A stretch of DNA of 64,000 nucleotides from Mesaphorura yosii (taxonomy: Eukaryota; Arthropoda; Collembola; Poduromorpha; Tullbergiidae). A program made the translations under genes and the position numbers. Location: contig WIXG01000066.1 in the NCBI GenBank assembly GCA_009869945.1, forward strand, positions 1 to 64,000. The letters run 5' to 3'. Below, in pieces: positions 49,501 through 60,436 of this stretch. The notes under the pieces are model-generated. The model ran no database searches. It saw only the letters and a program-made list of their open reading frames with translations, and was not told where the DNA came from. How positions within the stretch are numbered: the first letter of the stretch is position 1; the number at the start of each line of letters is the position of its first letter.

Positions 49501-52500
49501 GACCTTATTATTTTTCTTTAGCCTGACAGGTATTATGTATGCACAAATAAGGAAAACAGCATTCTTCTCGTCGGTCGAGTTGGGTCCTTTTAGTAAGCAG
49601 CTTTAGTTTGACAAGAATTCTGAGATTGTTGATGGAATTGATTGTTAGTGGTGTATTGTTGCTTTCATTTGACGTCAGTTCTCCAGTGGTAATGTGAGCG
49701 ACTTCGTTTAACCTTTCTTCGTGTTTCGAACATCGTAAGTACGGGAAATGGTTCATTCATTTCAGGTATCCCAACGAGGCCCGCGAAATACGCGAATTTG
49801 CGGAAAAGAAGAAGTGGATTCAGCCGATAGATAAGAACTGGGATCCAACGAAGAAGAGCGTGTACACGGAATTGAATAATGTGAGATTGCTTTCAGTATT
49901 TCGAAATGCTCATTTCACAGTGACATACGGTATGAGGTTGTATAGAATATTGCATGTAGCATTTTCTATTATCGGCGAAAATTCTCTATTCTCTTGCGCG
50001 CAGGCGGGCGCCTTTTGATGTGGTACATGCGCGACTCCGAAGTCTCAGGCCAGGCGCAGCCGGGAACAGCCACGTTGTGGAACCAGAGACCGGCCATAAA
50101 TTCACGTTCGTACGATCAAAGCATTGATGCCAGCGCCAGGGTGGAGTATCAACAAGGCGTGAACTCGGGAAATGCTGCAGCTGCAACGCCAAATGCAAGA
50201 GGAAGCGGAATCACTCGAATTGAAATCGAGTTGGCGCAGAATTCCTTCCTGAGTGGAGCCAAGTAATCACCGTCAATGCCACTGCCAGTAAGCCTTGCAA
50301 GTCTTTAATGCCAATTTCTGCAGAGACGGCCCTCTCGTGGTGATGCCCATCGATTCCGCCAGCTGCGTCCTATTCGAAGCGAAAGTACCGGACACAAAGG
50401 CACTGAAGCCGACATACCTGGATAATGTTCATGTCGGGCTTGACATTCGCTGCTCCACTGAATCGTAATAAAAACTAATGCAGCATTAAGAAGTGTAGAA
50501 GTCCTGACTCTCGACGCTGATTTGTATTTTAGACATGACGATGCGGATCCGGAGAATTGTGAGCTGTATATTCGCCATATCAAAGACATGCGTGGATACT
50601 TGGACGGATTCAAATCGAGTGTTCTCGCATACGTCGTCAATCCGATTCCAATGCGACCGTATCACTGCGCCGTAAGTCTTCACATCAACGTCAACAATTC
50701 TGTGCAACTCGAGCTGTTTAACAATACTGTACCAGCTGCTGGAGAGTGTTGGGATGGTTAGTGACGTGACGATAACGAAAGCTGTTAAGTTAAAGAATGC
50801 TGTCTAAGGTCGGACGTGGGCGGGCTTTCTTAGATGCGTACGTCGGCTGGACGCTTTTTATCCCTGGAGAGTGCAGCGTCTTGCTGGAAGGAGTTAGCGT
50901 TAATGCAACAAACTGTAACTGCACTTCGTGCACATGCGTCCAAGGATTAGCCACCAAACAAATCCTTCAGCCTGTCATTAAGACGTACGAACCATACACG
51001 AGTGTACTCATCGACATGAGCACGCCGATGTACAAGAAGGCGCAGCAGCTGCTAAGGAATAGGGTGCCAACCCACGCGGACGAAAAAGTCTCCTGGGAAC
51101 TTGAACTTGGTGAATGTACGTTTGTACTCCTGCTCCTCCCAAACTTCGTGATTAAAGAAAGCGGAGGTCGCGTCATTATGGACTTGCATGACACGGTTAC
51201 ATTCAAAATCAGGCTGGTGGCAGCAAATGAGAGTAAGTTTTCGAGCAAATCAATACTTCTTATTTAACTATTAATTGCTCTTTCCGATTTTAGAAGCTCA
51301 GGTGATGATGTAAGTCAAACTTGTACGAGGACAGGATTTCCTTGCTCTTTGCCTTAAAGTTTAACTTACGTCGTGGTCCTTCGGGGAAATAGGCAAAGAC
51401 CCCTGCTTAGGATCTCGAACAGTAATCCAGTCATCTTGCAAGTGGATCGTGATTACGCCAAGACGAGGAACCACCAAGAAGTAATTAAAAATAGCTAGAA
51501 CTGGGTTTACAGCTGCTAATTGGTACAAATTATTAAACTTTGCAACATTCTAGCTCACTGTAGTAGCACGACCCACCGGATTTGGTACGCTAAGTCGAAC
51601 TGTTAGAGATCTGTTTGTTCGTGTCTTAAATATGACTCGAAAAACTTGTGTTTTCCAACGGCTTTCTTGTAGGAATTGGAATCTCAACTCTTGTCATTCG
51701 GACAGTCGGCTGCTCAATGAAGTGCCAGACTCCCTGTTCCTTCACCATCATTTTCCAGCTAATGAGACAAGATGGCCGAGATTTGACTATAGATTTTCCG
51801 TAAGTTTATCTTGCTCTTACTCCCAGCTGCTGGTAATAGAAATCCAGACACTGAAGTTATCGATGTTGACTTGCTTCTTCTGTCTCAAGTGTCCATGTTT
51901 CACCAAAACACATCCTGAACCCCGACCGTTTTGGAAACGTTCACGACCATCTCGGGAATGTAATTTACAAGCGGCTTCCTGTAAGTCTTTCCTGCATGGC
52001 ATGGCTTTATGGGTTGACGGCAACTGACACGATAATAATTAGTGGACCCGCACCCAATTTCAGGTGAACTATCGCCCTCCGTCCCACAGAGGACCAGACA
52101 TTCCGCTCTCGGAGCATATTTACAACGGAGACCCTTCCAAGCCAAGGTTTCACGACTGGTATCGCGTCTCGAAACGAACTGGAATATACAAACAGTGCAA
52201 AAACGCCGTCAGCGCTTCGGACTGCAATTGTACAGACACGGATAGGCTCAGTGATCATCCTGACTTCACGGATTGCAAACAAATGGTAAATTACGCTGCC
52301 AGACGACCTAAATTGCATCCAGCAATTAAGAGTCTGATTTTCCCATAATCGCAAGGTTTACGTTGTCCGACGTGGCGAACCAATTCAAATTAGGGTCCGC
52401 TACAAGCCGCTGATGAATGATTCCTTGCAAGATCCAATATTCTTTCTGAAGAAAGCGCACCTTTCCGTCACACTCCAGGAAATTAATGATAGAGCAGAGT

Positions 52501-53111
52501 ATTCAGTTACTTGTAAGTTTACTGCTCGGAGATTTCGACGTGTCGGTGTCGGTGTAGTCTAAACTCAGCTTGTGTTTACAATTCCCAGCAAAATCGGACG
52601 AGTACCTACGACAAATTAACGCGGACAGAGATCTGAACCTTGGACGACGGTATTACGACGCGAACTCGCTGAAGATCACTTGCTATGGGACTGGCGTGTT
52701 TCATTTTAGAGCAGTGCTCGGGAGATTTGACAGCTTTGACCATGTATCAGCATATTTTATTGTGAGTGGCTACAGCTCCCTCCTTATTGGCCCACGGCTC
52801 CTGTCCATTACACATTTAATTAATGGCACTTATTCCTTGACCAGTTATACTCGGAGGAAAATGGAATGAGTTCACGTAAGTGCCCAAGATTTTTGAAACG
52901 TTAAGCCAATTGAGGCGATTGAGTTTGAGACATTCTTGTTTGTACTTCAGTCATGTACTTGGTGGTCTTCCTACTGACGCTGACTGCTTGCTTCGTTGCA
53001 CTTTTCTTCGCCTTCCTTCATATTCGTGGAAGATTATTGGCCAATTTGCTTCTCATGCGAGAGGAGACTCCAATGTCCATCGAGGATCGAGTGGAGCGTC
53101 AAAAAAGTTAG
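46548..53111 (+). CDS. CATSPERB: CatSper channel auxiliary subunit beta
   Basis: Single-pass extracellular subunit of the sperm flagellar Ca2+ channel. About 30 exons join in phase to about 1,357 residues: 46548-46689, 46764-47103, 47191-47307, 47381-47409, 47474-47551, 47654-47806, 47882-48010, 48072-48274, 48376-48448, 48560-48594, 48789-48840, 48924-49185, 49272-49319, 49389-49458, 49522-49583, 49766-49929, 50004-50262, 50324-50464, 50533-50728, 50809-51232, 51294-51309, 51393-51480, 51554-51584, 51673-51799, 51890-51980, 52064-52285, 52356-52512, 52589-52761, 52845-52875 and 52951-53111. An N-terminal hydrophobic segment (ILIALLAAVCAFHIPA) is followed by a long glycosylated ectodomain. 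The C-terminal part matches my recollection of vertebrate CATSPERB: NYRPPSHRGPDIPLSEH, YNGDPSKP, YKQCKNAVSASDCNCT, FTDCK and VFHFRAVL, then one TM (YLVVFLLTLTACFVALFFAF) and a short basic tail. Junctions near 46842, 48594, 49583 and 50728 are uncertain. Confidence 0.88.
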
Positions 53112-53259
53112 CAGCACCACAAAATCCATAAGGAATATTTTCATTTTAAGTTGTTTCATTTCATGCTCATTTCTCACGTCATAGGTAAAACCAACTAGGA
53201 TATCAATTAAGCGGTAATTCAGAATCAAGATTAAAGGCTTCTGTGGAGGTTCTTACGTT

Positions 53260-54901
53260 TTATTTATGAAACCTAATTAAATCTTTAACTTTCCATTTTA
53301 AGTTACAATCTTCGCATATTTTCTCTTCATTCTTGTTGTATGAAATTAGGCATGGCCTACATACAAGAATATGTTGACAGGAACTGATATAAAACAGCTT
53401 ACTCGTAGATTCTTGACGTTCCTGAGTCGAATCTGACAATTTCGTCACATCACATTTAATGCATCTTGGCACTCGTTCGCTTGTGTTCCTGTTCGCATTA
53501 GCCTCTGCTTGCGATGCCGATGCTGGCACAAATTCCCTCGTAATTCCTCCAATTAATTTCTCAAGTTCTTGATTCAGCAAACTTGAAGCAGGTCCAGTTC
53601 GTCCAATTTCTGATGAAGCGACAGAATTGGTGGCGTAATTTTTCTGCACAGTGGTTTCGTCTCGAGGAAGAGTTCCAAGGGTTCTGGGCAAGTTATAAAA
53701 TCTTGGGTCACTCAGATTCTGGCTTAGGAATGCATCAAACCGCAACCTGAGCCCTGCGTCTGGCATGGGCTGGTTACTGGCGGCAAATGGAAGTGCTGTA
53801 AAAGGGTCGTTTGGATGGCGACCCCACTTTGCTTCCTCTAGATTGTACTTTTCTAATGTGGTTGAGTCAATTGTGATGCCACAAGGAAGACGGAGCGGTT
53901 GAGACATAATCTCGAATGTAATTGGATCTATGAACTCATCAGGAATTTCAGGGACACTGCATTTGGAGTTGGAGCTGTCTTCTTCCATAACCTTTGATCT
54001 TTTGGTATCTGAGGCGTCGTGTTGCTCATGCTGGAGATCAAGCTTTCTCTTACACAGACTAATCTTCTTTTGAGCTGAAACAATCTCCAGCCACGACTTG
54101 ATCAAAGCGTCGCGTTCAGCTATAGAACAATGAACGGAAGGCTGTCCCCAAACTTGAAGTGAGCCGATGCTTGGAATCGATGATCCGGAAACTCTTAATA
54201 TTGATATTTCGAGGGACTTGACTTTTTCACAAGCCTGAAACCAAAAAGGATGACAACATGAGCAATTTCATTTATACCAACCTACACATATGAATAAGCA
54301 AGATCTTACGAAAAATGCAGTGTGCTTCAAGCCAAATGCGTTAGGATAATTCCGATACAATTCAAATTGCCTTAATGGCAGCGAGTGATACTGCGGTTTT
54401 AGCTTAAATCTTGGATTCTTGAATACTAGAACATTGGGCACCACCAGCGAGTTCAGGAATTCCTTCGCAATGGTGTGAGTTGACAGTGAATACTTCTCAT
54501 TGGGGCCTTTAGCCTAACGCAAGAGAAATGTTTGCATTAACGACACAATCACGGACATTGGTTCATTCAGTATTTTTTAAACTTACTTTTCCAGTTATAA
54601 CTGCATCAATTTGAAATCCTGAAGACGTCTGTTTACTCACGGTCGGGCAGATGATGATGTGACAGATTTCGATGGGTACCTGGAACTCCAGCTTAATCCT
54701 GACGGGTGGTCTCACGAATCTGGCAGTCATGAACCCATTGCCACTGACGCTTCCACTGCTTGCGATCGAAGACGACAGGAAAAGCGAACTCGATAGCTGA
54801 TTCGAGTGCTCAATGAGATTGCTCACGGGAAACCCGTCCTCTTCTGCTTGATCAGTGGATACGGTTGTACCCAGTGATTGGGTACAAAAATTCATTTCCA
54901 A
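53260..54901 (-). CDS. UBOX5: RING finger protein 37 (U-box domain protein 5), E3 ubiquitin ligase
   Basis: Nuclear U-box E3 ligase orthologue, 497 residues. Exons 54587-54901, 54310-54513 and 53260-54234. The N-terminal RNF37 domain is recognisable (MNFCTQSLGTT, VRPPVRIKLEFQVPIEICHI). The U-box begins IPDEFIDPITFEIMSQPLRL and continues CGITIDSTTLEKYNLEEAKWGR then PNDPFTALPF, the same order as in vertebrate RNF37. The C-terminus has a Cys/His-rich RING-like patch (CIKCDVTKL, SCQHILVCRPCL, CEDCNLKWK). The start is the Met at 54901 or the Met two codons on at 54895, which aligns best with the family. An AATAAA on minus overlaps the region just past the stop, giving a very short 3' UTR. It converges on CATSPERB, with 148 bases between stops. 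Confidence 0.92.
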
Positions 54902-55333
54902 AAGCTGATCGGAAAAGTTGTGCTTCTGAGTTCCACGAGATCTCCTATTAATGTAAGCATATGAACTTTGAAATGCTTGAAATCAAGTGACTTCCCGCGT
55001 CGTCATGCTGTCCAACACTTTGTTCAATGAGCATCGTACATTGGGTCTTTGTCAATGAAGTCAATTGTTTCACAGCTGATTAAAGCCTACTAAAGCGGTT
55101 TGTACACTTTTCTACAGTGAATAATTGAACAGTTGATTAAACAGGCAGTGCGTAAATTATTATACAACAATCAACAGGTTTAACATTAGCAAAAATACGA
55201 AATCACTTCTCATAGCCTAAAAACAACGATAACGGTATTGATAACGACTGTATCCTGACAAGATTCAAATTTTAGCTTAGATTAGTACAACTTAATATGT
55301 GACTAGTACGATTTGGAGTAATTAAACTCTCAA
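54902..55333. other. Spacer upstream of RNF37
   Basis: About 430 AT-rich bases between the RNF37 start and the 3' end of the next minus-strand gene. It should hold the RNF37 promoter. No feature can be named. Confidence 0.5.
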
Positions 55334-56633
55334 CTATCCCCGGCTGCGTTTAATTGGCTTGACTTTGCTCTTCTTCATAGCTTTCTTCATGCGAGCAAGT
55401 GCTTTACGAAGTTTACGACCTGCATTCATCTTCGCCTTCAGTTTTTTCGGCGGACGTGGGCAACGGCGTTTCTTTTCACCAGGGCAGTTCTTCAGGGCTG
55501 AAGCAGACGAAAGTATCTCATTTCCAAGCAGATACAAATGAAGACCACACATATGGCCTGGCACGTTTCACGAAAATAGAATAAACTAATGCGTTGGCAT
55601 CATACCTCCGTTGCAAATAGAGATTTGGTCTTCTGTGCTTTCCTCCATCATCTCGATCTCCTTCGTTCGCTGCTGCTGCTTTCGCCAACGTCAAACATGG
55701 CTTCTTTGAGCATCTGTCGACCTTCTTGCCTTTGGATACCTGCTTGCGCCGTCTCCTTTCGATTTCTGCGCCCACGTCACCCGAAGCCATCTTCCGATAG
55801 TCATGCCCGAGCTTCAGTCCGATCTTTCGTTCGAATGCTAGGGCTTCATACATGGGAACATCAAATCCTGGCGGGTAGGGACTGAAATCTTCTGTTACAT
55901 GCTGGTTCTCCGAATCTTTATCAATTCCACTTTGGTCAGGGACTGACGTGCTGGTTTCAACTGAGTCTCTGTGCCGACTTCGCATAGATCATCAATGGAA
56001 ACGGTGAACTCGCACGGCAAGGACGCAAACGCCTCTATTTCATACGTACCGAACAATGTGGCTTCGCTTTCTAACGATGGTTTCTTCTGCTTCTTGTTCT
56101 TTGCTTTAATTTGTCCCTTGGGTTTGACGGACTTCGATGCTGCTGCTGGTACTGATTTTGGCTTGACTGGATGTGGCTTCGGGCGCGCGATTCAGCGTTG
56201 TTTGTCGTAGCGTTGGTGGTGACATTGTCTGGAGCTTTTGGTGGCTTCGATGCGATAAAATTTCTGAATCGTCCACATGACTCCCTGCACAGATTCCAGA
56301 CGAGAAATGCATGCACTATGTTGGCTGGTGTTGATTTGTCAAGGTGATGAAGTTCATGGTTAGGATTATTCGGCTGCTTTAGCTGCGTTCCTGCAAAATA
56401 GTGAGTCGTAGCATCATCGGTTACACGTTCAGATGCGAGATCCGCAACATGGGTGATGGGTCACACATACCTGTCACTTTGGTCTTATTTGAATCTTCAG
56501 TCCAATTGAGTCGCATGCAAAAATCTATACCCACGATGCACCTTATCTTTTCACTTTCAGTTGCTGCTGCTGCATAACGAAATGGAGACACAAAAAGAGA
56601 GAAGTTGGAAATGAGTGAAGGCCTCAAGTCCAC
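55334..56633 (-). CDS. Unidentified Lys/Arg-rich protein (structure partly resolved)
   Basis: Not recognised. Coding-like frames lie in order on minus: 56471-56633 (RCIVGIDFCMRLNWTEDSN, ending at a strong donor after KVTG), about 56200-56395 (HELHHLDKSTPANIVHAFLV), about 56060-56170 (KSVKPKGQIKAKNKKQKKPS), 55600-55975 (FSPYPPGFDVPMYEALAFER and KIGLKLGHDYRKM) and 55334-55497 (Lys/Arg-rich tail, CPRPPKKLKAKMNAGRK to KVKPIKRSRG). Probable introns: a GTACGT donor near 56055 to an AG near 55965, and one of about 67 bases before 55497. A strong GTATGATG donor at 55605 would instead give a short end (SPEELPW). The junction near 56170 is unresolved and may hide an intron or an indel. The basic composition suggests a nucleic-acid-binding nuclear protein, but this is inference. 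Confidence 0.5.
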
Positions 56634-59600
56634 TTCCGAATTTCAGTATCTGGCAACATTTTGGATTGCTTTCCATTGCTTCTAGCGAAGATCTTACATG
56701 GAAACAACGTGCTCGCGTTCATAATCAGATTTTAGTAGGTTTGCCAGATGGAACACTCGGCTGTCCATATCGGAAAACCTGCAATCCATAAATTGACAGT
56801 GCGCGAATTTGTCCCATGTGGAACGTTTCTGTATGGCGTTCACTATCTGTACCTGTTCGTGTTCATGCGTCGTTCCCTGCTAATGAGACTTTCCTGGAAT
56901 CAGCAAATCAGAATTTACCGATGCCAAAGTTCACGCTACATGTCAACTGTCACTCCACAAGTCACGCAGTGTCAAAAGCTCGGATTTTCCCATGTTTCGT
57001 GTCCAAAGCTTTTATTAGAGCTATTCACTCTATAGATTATAGATGAATATAAGAAATCGTAGCGATGATGGATAGTAATAGAGTTCATGCTTGCGAATTA
57101 CGAATCTTAAATCACGAGAAGCAGATGTGGATAATATCTGTCAATGAGCTCTCATCATAATATTTTTATCTTGTCGATGTTAAGCGTAAACCATGTTAAT
57201 GTTTAGCCACATCTCAATCGGTTCACTGCCAATGCCAGTGGTAGTAGGCAGTTCACTGTCACAGTGGCAGTCATTCATCTGTTAATCCTTATCATTGTGT
57301 TATGTGTTTTAGTAGGTTCTAGGAAGAAAAACACACTTCAGTGTAAGCCGGACTTTACATTTATACACTGAGAACACAGAATTAAGTGAGTCCGCCGGAA
57401 AGCCGTTTCCAGCAATTTGTTTGTGTGAACTTTGCTTCTAGCTTCCTAGAAAGCAGCAAATTAATCATCGTGTCAAGCGGCGAGTAAATCACCATTATCA
57501 ATTACCGCATGCGGTGAGTGCGGCCGGCAACATTAGCCGTGGCTGTAGCCAGTATTAGGCTAGCGCTGGCGCTGAGCTGAACTGTCTAGCGTGAGCTGTG
57601 AACTCCCAAGAGATCCGGAACTCCCAATGAGATAATATGTCAGACCACCTACGCTCTAGCTCCAACTCATCGCATTGTCGGTGCAAGTACGATGTGCAGA
57701 AAAGGGCCCGTGAATCTTATCCCACGCATGCATCTGCCTGCAACCGCTTCTTATATGTAACCGATACTTGGTGCGATCCATTACTAATTAGGTCCTTAAG
57801 AGGTTCCTTCCATCAAGAAAGGCGAAGAGTCAAAGATAAAAACAGAAGATGCAAAAATTGATAGGAAAACAAGAAAACTGTGCAGGCCAGGCCGTTGGCT
57901 AAGGATGAAATCTCGTTCTTGCTCTCGCGTTTCCAGCTCGGTCGGGGCTTGAATGGAGTAGTGAATACTTTCACCGAATTAACCGTTGTTTGTTGCTCAC
58001 AGTTCGTAATGGATTGCTTAATTTATGAAGGAACCGTAACGAGCTTAGAAAATGCTTCAGTATTCAAGACAATAAAACTCCAGTTTCATTAAATCTTATG
58101 GTTGGCTACAACTTACAATCATTCCAGCATAGAAGAGCTCATTAGGCATTTGGCCTATTCTCTTTGAGGTGCATCTTGCTCAGCTTCGTCTCAATCTACA
58201 CTACTGAACACTGTGATCATTAGCGGTTTGTAATAGATCAATTAATCCAAAGCCAAAACCATAACGTACGCCATACCAACGCGAACATCATTTCGAGTCA
58301 AGAACAACGACGTTATTCATTATCATTACTGTAGTGCAAATAAGCGAATGAACGCAATGGTCCGATGCGATCAGAAGTCAGAACCTTCTTGCTTGTGTCT
58401 TTTTCGACTTCTGTTTACAAACGTGTACTTTTCTGTACTGTAAACGTTATCGTTACATTCGAGTCGTGAGGATTTCAACTTCAAGATCCTGAAGAAACAA
58501 GATTTACATTTGTAAATTCTGGTATTTTACGTCAGATGATGAATGTTGCAATATTTATGTTGATCTTTTCATGCGCCTGGGGTGCGAGAACGCTGAATGC
58601 GAGGATATGTACTCTTAATTAAATTCACCAAAACAAGATTCGCGATTTGCCACTCTCAATTCGCAAATTCTGATATTGTATATTGGGCTCCTGAATATGT
58701 ACGAGTGCGAATCTGGTTGACATTTGGCTTTGCGCTCTGGGCAAAGTGAGTCATTCATTCGACTTGCTTCATAGTTTTGATCCAGTCGTAGACTCTGAAA
58801 GATGTGTTTCTTTTTCTTCTGCCCTGCTGTTCGCTATTTAGCATTTTTGGTGCACGGTAAAAAATAGCAGCCATCACAATGGTAGACCTGTTAACTCTGG
58901 ATGTAAGTTGTGATCGTGAAAGAGAAAAGAGAAATAAGAAATATTAACTTTGTAAATTGATACGGAGCTAGTGGTCTGTGAGAGACGGCCTGGGCTGAAG
59001 GTCGGCTTTGGCTCTCGGTCTCGGTTTAACCGTTCAACCTATGTGTTGTATCTCGTGAATTCGGTCTCAGTTTTAAGGAAAGCTCGGACGCAAGATCACC
59101 ACGCGAATCTCTCCGCGACAGCCAGAAGAAGACATAGCTCATAAACAACTTTAATGACTGTCGAAGTCGGTCGCCGTGTTTCGTGCAGAGTTTAAATGAC
59201 AAAGTTATATATGACAAGTCAAGTCAAGATCATCTCCATTCAGTTCCAGCATTCAAGCTTCAGCCATGTGCCGTGCTGTGCCGTGCCGTGCCTGCCATGT
59301 GCGTTTAAGAATTGAGTTCACGTCCACCAGACGCGATATTAAAACGGAAACGTGAAAAATTCCATCCAGCCTGCGTAAGCATCATTATTTCAAGGCGGTT
59401 CCAGACGCCTCAACAATTTGCTTCGCTTTGCCCTGGAAAAACACACAATAAAGGAATCCGTCATTATTCACTGTAATTTATTCTGCATCATGTGCGAACT
59501 GGGACTGAAGGTTGTTATTTATTGCTTCTTCGGCATCTTCGGCGCAACTGTCTTGTTTGGAGACTGGACGTCTTGAGCTTCATTCATTCAGCTTATTGAG

Positions 59601-60436
59601 CTTACTTAGAAACGAACGGTTCAATGAGGCATACCAGAATTACATGACAGGTCATAAAATATCACGATTACATTAGTGCTACTGCTTCTGGAAACTTGAG
59701 GCACGATGGGCTGAAAATTGAGGATTAAGTGATACTCTCCTTCGATACTGAGCAAATTGAACACTGAGGCATTGAACTTAAGGTGGTTTGGTTTTTTAAT
59801 ATTAGAAATTGGAAACTGGAGCAAGATTGGAGGCGTTTGAAGTGCTTTACAAAGACAAACCCCATTTTTTCGCAGACGTGCGTAGGAGCAGAGGGAATCT
59901 CTTCTGCTTGACCCTGATCTTTGAAACGTGCAGTGGGTGCAGTACATGATTGAAACCTAACACCAATGACTTTTTGAGTTCTCACGCTAATATTGTGCTT
60001 TGTGCAAAACAATAAGGAGTAGAAATATGTATCATCTTGAGAGTTGAAAAGTTGAAATGTGACGAGAGTTGGCATTTCATGGTGTCCTCACGTTGTAATT
60101 GACTTCTGGCGTTTATACTAACTCTGTGTTCACCATTGAATCTAATGTATGAACAAATTGGAAACTGAAGACAGCAGGCAATAATACGAAACTTGGTGTT
60201 CCAAATTGAGAAAACATGTGTTGGGTGCAAATACTTTGGCGTTTCGTGTACGGCACGTAGAAAAGTCATAAAAAACAAGTGGCATTTGGAGAACGGTGCG
60301 ATAGTGCTCACTAGAAAGTCTCGCAGCAGCCGTCATCGGTTTGGTACTTCTCAAGACAAGCCCATCATCTGATCGCAGCTAATATTCCCCTGATATTGAA
60401 AGTTAGACACGGTCACGGCTATCAGCTAAACCAGCC
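56634..60436. other. 3.8-kb noncoding spacer
   Basis: Between the unidentified minus-strand gene and the plus-strand GPCR copy 4. It holds a CCGTG-rich simple repeat near 59268-59296 and a short inverted repeat at 57338-57371. Frames at 57637-57861, 59026-59217 and 59621-60354 show no family motif. A 28-codon hydrophobic frame starts at 59490 but is too short to support. No RNA gene or mobile element recognised. Confidence 0.5.
59268..59296. repeat. Imperfect (CCGTG)n simple repeat
   Basis: Repeated GTGCCGTGC/TGTGCCGTGC units over about 30 bases in noncoding DNA. Confidence 0.7.

Noticed and set aside
57338-57371. Inverted repeat TCAGTGTA / TACACTGA, possible hairpin RNA
   Set aside because: The stem is only 8 base pairs with an 18-base loop; too weak for a microRNA precursor or terminator call.
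59405-59440. Minus-strand terminal exon-like sequence GKAKQIVEASGTALK after an acceptor
   Set aside because: No upstream exon in phase could be found within several kilobases; probably chance.
59490-59576. 28-residue hydrophobic micropeptide (MCELGLKVVIYCFFG...)
   Set aside because: Too short, with no poly(A) signal or conserved context to support it.
59621-60354. Minus-strand frames of about 108-116 codons with similar-looking phrases
   Set aside because: Several overlapping frames, no domain, no signal peptide; slight internal resemblance is too weak to call a duplicated gene.
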